Assembly (NCBI RefSeq): GCF_011045165.1 | Contig: NZ_JAAKZI010000033.1 | Coordinates: forward strand, 1-49,224 | Length of the DNA stretch: 49,224 bases | Reading direction: 5' to 3' | Origin: Arthrobacter silviterrae | Lineage (GTDB): Bacteria; Actinomycetota; Actinomycetes; Actinomycetales; Micrococcaceae | Shown here: positions 24,408 to 30,786 of the stretch, piece after piece | Numbering within the stretch: position 1 is the stretch's first letter | Layout: every line of letters begins with the position of its first letter | Made by a program: the position numbers and the translations under genes | The notes under the pieces: model-generated | Databases searched by the model: none | The model's input: the letters and a program-made list of their open reading frames with translations, nothing else | What the model was told of the DNA's origin: nothing

Positions 24408-25366
24408 GTGCAGTAGCCGTGGCGGAGGATCCGGTCAGCCCCATGCGGGCATTCCGGCTGTCCGTTGCGCGGGTTCAGCAGCTGACGCCGCACTTCCGGC
24501 GCATCACCTTCACCGGAGCAGACCTGGCGCTTTTTGGCGCGGGCCCGGGCGGGGAAACGCTGGACCTGCGGGTCAAGGTGCTCATTCCCTCGCCCGGCAA
24601 GGACCTCCCGCAGCTGAACACTGTCCGCGGCTCACTGCAGGATGACTGGTACCAGCGCTGGCGCTCGCTGGATGAAGCTGCGCGCGGGGTGATGCGGACG
24701 TATACCGTGAGGGCGCTGCGCGCGGAGGTTCCGGCGTCGTCGGGCAGGCAGGCGAGCGCGGGGGAACTGGACATTGACTTTGTGCTGCACCCGGGAGCCT
24801 TCGGACCGGCCGCATCCTGGGCTGCTGCCGCGCGGCCGGGGGATCCGCTGATGGTGGTTGGCCCGTGCGCCCGGTGGGGGGACTGCCTGGGCATTGAATT
24901 TGCCCCGGGCACCGCCGGGCGGGTCCTGCTGGCCGGGGACGAAACCGCAGTGCCGGCCATCGCCGCGATCCTGGAGTCGCTGCCTTCGCATGTTTCCGGG
25001 CACGCCGTGCTGGAGGTGCCCACCGCGGCTGACTTCCTGGACATGGCCTGCCCGGCAGGGGTGGAAGTGCGCTGGCATGCCAGGAATGGCTGCGGCCACG
25101 GCGCGTTGCTGGCAACAGACGTTCGGCAGCTGATTCTGCCTGCCGCGTGCCTGCGGGGTGAGGAGCCCGAAGACGTCGACATTGACGGTGCAGTTCTCTG
25201 GGAGACCCCGGAATCCGCGCCGGGAAAAGGCCTGTACGCGTGGATTGCCGGGGAGGCCGCCACCGTCCGCGGATTGCGCCGGTACTTGGTGCGGGATGTG
25301 GGCATGGACCGGAATGCGGTGGCCTTCATGGGTTATTGGCGGATGGGCCGGGCCCTGCCGGGATAA
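24404..25366 (+). CDS. Siderophore-interacting flavoprotein (ViuB/SIP family)
   Basis: A 320-residue NAD(P)H-dependent ferric-siderophore reductase-like protein. It has an N-terminal FAD-binding barrel with RTYTVR (98-103) and the segment [25 protein letters not shown], then a C-terminal SIP domain with [17 protein letters not shown] and the family ending [22 protein letters not shown]. It releases iron from imported siderophore in the cytoplasm by reduction. It is the last gene of the fec-type operon, coupled by ATGA to the ATPase. The stretch between about 225 and 270 is longer and less regular than the core. Confidence 0.92.
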   Translation: MSAVAVAEDPVSPMRAFRLSVARVQQLTPHFRRITFTGADLALFGAGPGGETLDLRVKVLIPSPGKDLPQLNTVRGSLQDDWYQRWRSLDEAARGVMRTYTVRALRAEVPASSGRQASAGELDIDFVLHPGAFGPAASWAAAARPGDPLMVVGPCARWGDCLGIEFAPGTAGRVLLAGDETAVPAIAAILESLPSHVSGHAVLEVPTAADFLDMACPAGVEVRWHARNGCGHGALLATDVRQLILPAACLRGEEPEDVDIDGAVLWETPESAPGKGLYAWIAGEAATVRGLRRYLVRDVGMDRNAVAFMGYWRMGRALPG

Positions 25367-25440
25367 CTGCTGACAGGGGTTTCCAATGCGGGGATAATGT
25401 CAGGTGTCCCAATAGGACCCAACCCATCAGGAGACCAATC

Positions 25441-25854
25441 ATGACTGTTCGATTGAACCCGTATTTGAACTTTCGCGACAACGCCAAGGAGGCCATGGAG
25501 TTTTACCACTCCGTCTTCGGCGGCAAGCTGGACCTGAGCACCTTTGCCGAATTCCATGCCTCCGATGACCCGGCCGAGGCAGACAAGATCATGCACGGCC
25601 AGCTCACGGCCGACAACGGCCTGGTCCTCATGGGCGCCGACGTCCCCAGCTCCATGGCAATCACCGCCAACTCAACGGTCTCGCTGTCCGGGGACGACGA
25701 GGAAACCCTGACCGGGTACTACAACCAGCTGTCCGACGGCGGCACCATCGCCGAGAAGCTGGCCAAGGCGCCCTGGGGTGACACCTTCGGAATGTTCACC
25801 GACAAGTTCGGTGTGCCGTGGCTGGTCAACATCGCCGGCACCCCCGCGGCGTAG
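25441..25854 (+). CDS. VOC-superfamily protein, PhnB-like
   Basis: A 137-residue protein with the PhnB/DUF3335-like glyoxalase fold: LNPYLNFRDNAKEAMEFYHSVFGG at the start, KIMHGQLTADNGLVLMGAD in the middle and GGTIAEKLAKAPWGDTFGMFTDKFGVPWLVN at the end. CAGGAGACC precedes ATG 25441. PhnB-type members are structurally defined but have no general agreed reaction, so I assign none. It lies 74 bp after the siderophore operon and may share its transcript, but it has no functional tie to iron. Confidence 0.9.
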   Translation: MTVRLNPYLNFRDNAKEAMEFYHSVFGGKLDLSTFAEFHASDDPAEADKIMHGQLTADNGLVLMGADVPSSMAITANSTVSLSGDDEETLTGYYNQLSDGGTIAEKLAKAPWGDTFGMFTDKFGVPWLVNIAGTPAA

Positions 25855-25878
25855 CCCCCGGCGGCACGGCACCCGGCA

Positions 25879-26016
25879 GATGAGGGAGCGTCGCTCGCAG
25901 GGCCGCGAAAGATGAGGGAGCGTCGCTCTCAGGGCCGCGAAAGATGAGGGAGCGTCGTTCTCAGGGCCGCGAAAGATGAGGGAGCGTCGTTCGCGGGGCC
26001 GCGAAAGGGAGCGTCT
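25879..26016. repeat. 32-bp tandem repeat array, four copies plus a fragment
   Basis: GATGAGGGAGCGTCG starts at 25879, 25911, 25943 and 25975, exactly 32 bp apart, and each unit ends AGGGCCGCGAAA or GGGGCCGCGAAA. A truncated fifth copy (GGGAGCGTC) follows. Units 1-2 carry the palindrome GAGCG-T-CGCTC. The last unit carries TTCGCGG-GG-CCGCGAA, a tight hairpin. The array lies between the convergent VOC and MarR genes. Confidence 0.88.
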
Positions 26017-26021
26017 TTGCG

Positions 26022-26492
26022 CTAGTGGCTGAGCTGGGCCAGAATCCTGGCCAGCTCGGTGCGGTCCGGTTCGGCCAGCTGCGCAAAGTATTCCATTGAC
26101 TTGTCGCGGCGCGCGGCGCTGACCTCGGCAAAAAGTTGTTCCCCGGCCGGCGTGGCCACCACCAGGGTGGCCCGCCGGTCGCTCGGGTCTGCGTCCCGGC
26201 GCACCAGGTCCTTGGACTCCAGCTGGTCCACCACTTCGGTGGCGGAGCGCGGCGCAATGCGCAGCCGGTCCGCCAAGTCCTTTAGGCGCAGGCCGGCGGC
26301 CGAGGCACCGGCGGCTGAGCCGGCGCCTGAGCCGGCCCCAGGGCCGCAGCCGCGCACCAGCGTCTGCAGGGCCCGCCACTGGTGCGGCGTCAGTTCCCAG
26401 GGCGCCAGCTGCTCCGCCCACGTGCGCCGCAGCCCGCGGAACGCGGCGTGGAACAACTCGCCCAGGTCTGCGGAACCACCAAAATTTGCCAT
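26022..26492 (-). CDS. MarR-family regulator with Gly/Ala insertion
   Basis: A 156-residue MarR protein. LTPHQWRALQTLV leads into the DNA-binding region LRLKDLADRLRIAPRSATEVVDQLESKDLVRRDADPSDRRATLVVATPAG. Between these, at about 48-67, is a 20-residue Gly/Ala/Ser stretch (GCGPGAGSGAGSAAGASAAG) absent from standard MarR proteins, encoded by short GC repeats. It may be a flexible expansion in the loop before the HTH. The gene is divergent from an ABC exporter and likely represses it through palindromes at 26530-26550. Confidence 0.88.
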   Translation of the reverse strand: MANFGGSADLGELFHAAFRGLRRTWAEQLAPWELTPHQWRALQTLVRGCGPGAGSGAGSAAGASAAGLRLKDLADRLRIAPRSATEVVDQLESKDLVRRDADPSDRRATLVVATPAGEQLFAEVSAARRDKSMEYFAQLAEPDRTELARILAQLSH

Positions 26493-26529
26493 GCCCCCAG
26501 TCTATCCAAGGCCGCACGTTTGACCTACA

Positions 26530-26550
26530 ACCTCATAGTGAGGTAACCTC
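26530..26550. promoter_or_regulatory. Overlapping palindromes between MarR and ABC exporter genes
   Basis: ACCTCA-TAG-TGAGGT (26530-26544) is a perfect 6-3-6 palindrome. GAGGT-A-ACCTC (26540-26550) overlaps it as a second palindrome. The position, in the 108-bp divergent spacer, suits a MarR operator. Confidence 0.65.
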
Positions 26551-26600
26551 CTTATTAGTTGGTGCGAATTCCGCACCCCGCACAACCTCCGGAGGTCCCC

Positions 26601-28442
26601 ATGACGGAGATGAATACTTCCCCCCGCGGAGGCCAGGGCCCCCGCGCCGACCGCGGCCCCGCCCGCGTCAACCCCGCAGACAAGAGCCAAATCAAGGCCC
26701 ATCCGGTGAGCCTGAAGCGGATCGCGGCCCTGTTCGCCCCACACAAGGGGACCATCGCCGTCGTCGTGCTCCTCATTACCGCATCCAGCGTGATCAGCCT
26801 CGCCCAGCCGTTTTTGGTGCGCGGCATCATCGACCGGGCACTGCCGGAGAAAAACATGCCGCTGCTGGCATGGCTTGCCGGCGCCATGATCGCGGTGGCC
26901 GCAGCCACTGCCGCGATTGGCGTGGTCCAGACGTGGATGGCCACGGCCATGGGCCAGGAAATTATGCACACGCTGCGCACGCGCCTGTTCATCCACCTGC
27001 AAAAGCAGTCGCTGGCATTCTTCACCCGGACCCGCAGCGGCGAGGTGCAGTCGCGCCTGAACAACGACATTTCCGGCATGCAGACTGTCATCACCTCCAC
27101 GGCCACGGGCGTTGCGTCAAACTTGACCACGGCGGTGGGCACGGCGGTGGCCATGGTGGCGCTCTCCCCGCGGCTGTCCCTGCTGTCGCTGGTGATCATC
27201 CCGCCGGCCGTCTGGTTCTCCCGCCGCGTGGCCCTGCTCCGGCGCGACATCACCACCACCATGCAGGCCGAGCTCGCCACCATGAACACCCAGGTGGAGG
27301 AGGGGCTGTCCATCTCCGGAGTGCGGCTGGCGAAAACCCTCGGCACCACGGGCAGGGACGCCGCTCTCTACACCGCCAGCTCCCAGCGCCTGATCGGCCT
27401 GGAACTGCGCTCGCAGCTGGCCGGGCGCTGGCGCATGGCCACCATGGGCATCATTTTCTCCGCCATTCCGGCGCTGATCTACTTCGCTGGCGGCCTGCCC
27501 GGAAGCACCATGTCCATCGGCACCATCGTGGCGTTCACGGCGCTGCAGGCCACCATATTCCGCCCCATCATGGGCCTGCTGAGCCTGGGCGTCCAATGGG
27601 TCACGGCCATGGCACTGTTCAGCCGCATCTTTGAATACCTCGACCTGGTCCCGGACATCACCGCGCCGGTATCGCCCGTGCCGCTGGATCCTGCCACAGT
27701 CCGGGGCGAGGTCCGTTTCGAGGGTGTCCGTTTCGCGTACGACGGCGGCCCCGACGTTTTGCGCGGAATCGACCTTGCGCTGCCCGCCGGGTCCGCGACG
27801 GCCGTGGTGGGTCCCACGGGCTCGGGCAAGTCGACCCTGGGTGCGCTGGTGCCCCGGCTGCACGATGCCACGGCGGGCCGCATCACGATTGACGGCGTTG
27901 ACGTCCGGGACATTGCCCCGGGCGTGCTGTCGCGCATTGTGGGCGTGGTGTCCCAGGAGACGTACCTGGTGCACGCCTCGATCCGCGACAACCTGCTGCT
28001 GGCCGCACCGGATGCCGGCGACGCCGAGCTGTGGCGGGCGCTCGGCGCGGCCCGGATCGCCGACCTCGTGGCCGGGCTGCCGGACGGCCTGGACACCCTG
28101 GTCGGCGCCCGCGGCCACCGCTTCTCCGGCGGCGAGCAGCAACGCCTGGCCATTGCCCGCACCATCCTGCGCAACCCCAAGGTGCTGATCCTGGACGAGG
28201 CCACCTCGGCGCTGGACAACACCACGGAGGCGCAGGTGCAGGCGGCACTGGACCAGCTCGCCGTCGGACGCACCACGCTGACCATCGCCCACAGGCTCTC
28301 CACGGTGGACGATGCCGACCAGCTGGCCGTGCTGGCCGGCGGCGAGCTGGTGGAAGTGGGGCCGCCCGCCGTGCTCCGGGACGCCGGGGGAGCATATGCC
28401 AGCCTCCTCGCGGCGGGCGAGGAACTGGAGCCGGCCACCTAG
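26601..28442 (+). CDS. ABC exporter, fused membrane and ATPase domains
   Basis: A 613-residue half-transporter of the multidrug/lipid exporter type. A charged N-terminus is followed by a six-helix ABC membrane domain (about 45-330) and a C-terminal ATPase. The latter has Walker A VVGPTGSGKST (about 403), a Q-loop in VVSQETYLVHASIRDN, the signature FSGGEQQRLAIAR, Walker B VLILDEATSALD and the H-loop IAHRLSTV. It works as a homodimer or with an unlinked partner; no second half-transporter is adjacent. ATG 26601 has CGGAGG upstream; the frame to 26559 is not needed. Divergent MarR control suggests drug or xenobiotic export, which is inference. Confidence 0.93.
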   Translation: MTEMNTSPRGGQGPRADRGPARVNPADKSQIKAHPVSLKRIAALFAPHKGTIAVVVLLITASSVISLAQPFLVRGIIDRALPEKNMPLLAWLAGAMIAVAAATAAIGVVQTWMATAMGQEIMHTLRTRLFIHLQKQSLAFFTRTRSGEVQSRLNNDISGMQTVITSTATGVASNLTTAVGTAVAMVALSPRLSLLSLVIIPPAVWFSRRVALLRRDITTTMQAELATMNTQVEEGLSISGVRLAKTLGTTGRDAALYTASSQRLIGLELRSQLAGRWRMATMGIIFSAIPALIYFAGGLPGSTMSIGTIVAFTALQATIFRPIMGLLSLGVQWVTAMALFSRIFEYLDLVPDITAPVSPVPLDPATVRGEVRFEGVRFAYDGGPDVLRGIDLALPAGSATAVVGPTGSGKSTLGALVPRLHDATAGRITIDGVDVRDIAPGVLSRIVGVVSQETYLVHASIRDNLLLAAPDAGDAELWRALGAARIADLVAGLPDGLDTLVGARGHRFSGGEQQRLAIARTILRNPKVLILDEATSALDNTTEAQVQAALDQLAVGRTTLTIAHRLSTVDDADQLAVLAGGELVEVGPPAVLRDAGGAYASLLAAGEELEPAT

Positions 28443-28450
28443 GATCCCGA

Positions 28451-28492
28451 AACGGACTAGTGAGCCCGATATATCAGGTTCAAATGTCCGTT
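28451..28492. terminator. 42-bp imperfect palindrome between convergent genes
   Basis: AACGGAC (28451-28457) pairs with GTCCGTT (28486-28492). The interior, centred on GATATATC, pairs again, giving 16 of 21 possible pairs. It lies between the convergent ABC exporter and MFS genes. It may be a bidirectional terminator or a dispersed palindromic repeat. Confidence 0.5.
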
Positions 28493-28521
28493 GCGGCATC
28501 GTGGGCGGTTTTTGCCCCGCG

Positions 28522-29961
28522 TCAGGCCGCCCGGCGCGAGACCAGCAGGGTGGCGAGGGCCAGCAGCACGGCCACGCCAAACGCCATGACGTAGCTGGCA
28601 GTGCCCATCAACAGCAGCGCGGCAAAAACGGCCCCCACCACGCCCAGCGCGGCAGCCGTGGTCAGTGTTTCGCTCAGTTGCAGGGCCGACGAATTGGCGC
28701 CCTGTTCGTGCACGGCTGAACGCTCCAGCACCAGCACCGACTGGGTGGGGTAGGCCAGGCCAATGCCGAATCCGGCCGCGATCCAGCCAACCCAGGCGAT
28801 CCACACCGGCCAGCCGGGCACCAGCACCAGTGAGGAAACGGCCATGCCCGCCAGCATCGACAGCGAGCCCCACTGCAGCGAGGTGGCCGGCTTCCACCGC
28901 CCCCGCCCGGCCAGCCAGGCGCCCACGGCCCACGTCACGCCGCCCACCGACAGGGACAACCCGGCCAGCCAGGCGGGCAGGTGCCGCTGGTCGATCATAT
29001 ACAGCGGAAGGTATACATCAGCGATGGTGAAGGCAGTGCCCATCAGCCCGCGCATCAGGATCAAAGACGGCAGCCCGCGCACCATCCGCCAGGTGCCCCG
29101 CGGCAGCAGCTTGCTGACGGCCATGCAGAGAAGCACGACGGCGGCACCCAGTTCCGCGGGCCACCAACCGCGGGTGCGGGCGCTGGCGTCGCCGAGCAGC
29201 AGCACTGACACGGACGCGACGACGGCCCACGCCGGGGCGCGCCACACGGCCAGTGATCGGCCTGTCCCCGGTGATCGGCCACTCCCCGGTGACCGGCCTG
29301 TCCCCGGTGATCGAGCCTGTCGAGATCCAGGGTCTCCGGCAAGCCCGTCAGCGCGCGCCGGAGCATCATTTATGCCGCTCCCCTTGGTGCCGCGGTAGAT
29401 GATGGCGGCGGCCCCGAGGGCCAGCACGGGAACCGTGGCGAACACCCAGCGCCAGCCGAAATGGTCGGTCACCACGCCGGACAGGGCCGGGCCCACAATG
29501 GAGGGCAGCAGCCACGCCGCGGCCAGGGCGGCAAACATCCTGGGCCGCAGGTGCACGGGGAAAACCCGCGCGATCCCCACGTATAGGGCCACGCCGTCGA
29601 GCCCGGAACCAAAGCCCTGCAGGGCGCGCGCGGCCACCAGCAGCTCCATGGTGGGTGCGGCGGCGGCCAGGACCATGCCCAGCACATAAATGCCGACGCC
29701 GGCCAGCAGCGGGGTTTGCGGGCCGGACCGGTCAGTCCAAATTGCGGCGAGCGTCATCGACACCACGGAGGCGGCCATGGTGATGCCGAACGCCAGCCCG
29801 TAGAGCGGCAGGCCGTTGAGTTCGTTGGCGGCACGGGGCATTGCGGTGGTGATGGCGGCGCTGGAATAGGCAACCATGAACGCCAGGCCGAAGAAGCCGG
29901 CGGTGGCGCTGCGGTATTGGGGGCCCCAGATGGATGCGGGGGAGCTCACAGCTGCCGGCAC
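28522..29961 (-). CDS. MFS transporter with repeat insertion in the central loop
   Basis: A 479-residue major-facilitator protein. The first half has the MFS loop pattern AIWTDRSGPQTPLLAGVGIY and the GWRWVFATVPV segment after helix 5. After six helices, the cytoplasmic loop (about 195-240) contains SPGTGRSPGSGRSPGTGRS, encoded by an exact 18-bp tandem repeat plus a GATCGAGCCTGTCGAGATC element. The second half resumes with at least six more helices. The substrate is unknown. The start is taken as GTG 29961, without a strong ribosome site; GTG 29949 is an alternative. It is divergent from the SGNH hydrolase gene. Confidence 0.88.
   Translation of the reverse strand: MPAAVSSPASIWGPQYRSATAGFFGLAFMVAYSSAAITTAMPRAANELNGLPLYGLAFGITMAASVVSMTLAAIWTDRSGPQTPLLAGVGIYVLGMVLAAAAPTMELLVAARALQGFGSGLDGVALYVGIARVFPVHLRPRMFAALAAAWLLPSIVGPALSGVVTDHFGWRWVFATVPVLALGAAAIIYRGTKGSGINDAPARADGLAGDPGSRQARSPGTGRSPGSGRSPGTGRSLAVWRAPAWAVVASVSVLLLGDASARTRGWWPAELGAAVVLLCMAVSKLLPRGTWRMVRGLPSLILMRGLMGTAFTIADVYLPLYMIDQRHLPAWLAGLSLSVGGVTWAVGAWLAGRGRWKPATSLQWGSLSMLAGMAVSSLVLVPGWPVWIAWVGWIAAGFGIGLAYPTQSVLVLERSAVHEQGANSSALQLSETLTTAAALGVVGAVFAALLLMGTASYVMAFGVAVLLALATLLVSRRAA
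29255..29334. repeat. In-gene 18-bp tandem repeat plus palindromic element
   Basis: GATCGGCCTGTCCCCGGT (29255), GATCGGCCACTCCCCGGT (29273) and GACCGGCCTGTCCCCGGT (29291) are tandem 18-bp units. They are followed by GATCGAGCCTGTCGAGATC (29309-29327) and CAGGGTC. Length is a multiple of three, so the MFS frame is kept. The last part resembles the TCGAC/GTCGAG dispersed elements of these genomes. Confidence 0.8.
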
Positions 29962-30015
29962 GGATTCTCACACATAGGATTAGCCTAGTTATAGATGGGG
30001 CGGCAAGGAGAACAG

Positions 30016-30786
30016 GTGGAATTTTCACAACGGTACGTGGCGTTGGGCGACTCGTTTACGGAAGGCCTCGGCGACGAGGACACCACGCTCCCCAACCAGG
30101 TGCGCGGCTGGGCAGACCGTGTGGCCGAACAGCTTGCGCAGGCCCGCCCCGAAGGCACCTTCGGCTACGCAAACCTGGCCATCCGCGGCAAAAAGATGAA
30201 GCAGATCCTGGCGGAACAAATTGACGCCGCAGTGGCCCTGGACCCCACCCTGGTCACCATCTATGCCGGCATCAATGACATCCTGCGGCCCAAGGTGGAC
30301 ATTGACGCCATGATCGCCAAATACTCCGGCGGCCTGGCCAAGCTGGCAGCTACGGGTGCCCGGGTGCTGGTTTTTACCGGCTTTGATGCCAGCTCCTCCA
30401 AGGTTTTTGCCGGCATCCGCGGCCGCACCGCCGTGTACAACGAATTGGTCCGCGAGGCGGCCGAAAACACCGGAGCCGAGCTGGTGGACTACTGGCGCTT
30501 CCGCGAATACAACGACTGGCGGCTGTGGGACGTGGACCGCATGCACATGTCCACGCCCGGGCACGTCAACATGGCGAACCGGGTGTTGGAGGCGCTGGGC
30601 GAAACGGCCCGCATTCCCATGCCGGAACTGCCGCCCATCCAGGTCAAAACGACGGCGGAATCACTCAGGGACAACGCCACCTGGACGAAGGAGTACGTGG
30701 GACCGTGGATTGGCCGCCGCCTGCGCGGGGTGTCCTCCGGGGACAACCTCTCCGCCCGGTGGCCGCAGCTGCGCACGCCGCTATAG
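30016..30786 (+). CDS. SGNH/GDSL-family hydrolase
   Basis: A 256-residue cytoplasmic SGNH hydrolase. Block I is YVALGDSFTEG with nucleophile Ser13; block II is around NLAIRGKKM (Gly); block III is GINDI (Asn); and block V is WDVDRMHMSTPGHVNMA with the Asp-x-x-His pair. GTG 30016 is chosen because AAGGAG lies just upstream and the sequence VEFSQRYVALGDS starts the fold directly. The substrate, an ester or acetyl group on lipid or sugar, is not predictable. Its stop overlaps the convergent LuxR gene in the shared palindrome CTATAG (30781-30786). Confidence 0.9.
   Translation: MEFSQRYVALGDSFTEGLGDEDTTLPNQVRGWADRVAEQLAQARPEGTFGYANLAIRGKKMKQILAEQIDAAVALDPTLVTIYAGINDILRPKVDIDAMIAKYSGGLAKLAATGARVLVFTGFDASSSKVFAGIRGRTAVYNELVREAAENTGAELVDYWRFREYNDWRLWDVDRMHMSTPGHVNMANRVLEALGETARIPMPELPPIQVKTTAESLRDNATWTKEYVGPWIGRRLRGVSSGDNLSARWPQLRTPL

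Noticed and set aside
25879-26016. CRISPR array with 32-bp repeats
   Set aside because: Units abut one another with no spacers; it is a simple tandem repeat.
25672-26517. Extended minus-strand frame covering the MarR gene and the 32-bp repeats
   Set aside because: It is in a different frame from the MarR protein and its C-terminal part is only translated repeat.
28478-28491. tRNA T-arm-like GGTTCAAAT
   Set aside because: No acceptor, D-arm or anticodon stem can be folded around it; it is part of the 42-bp palindrome.
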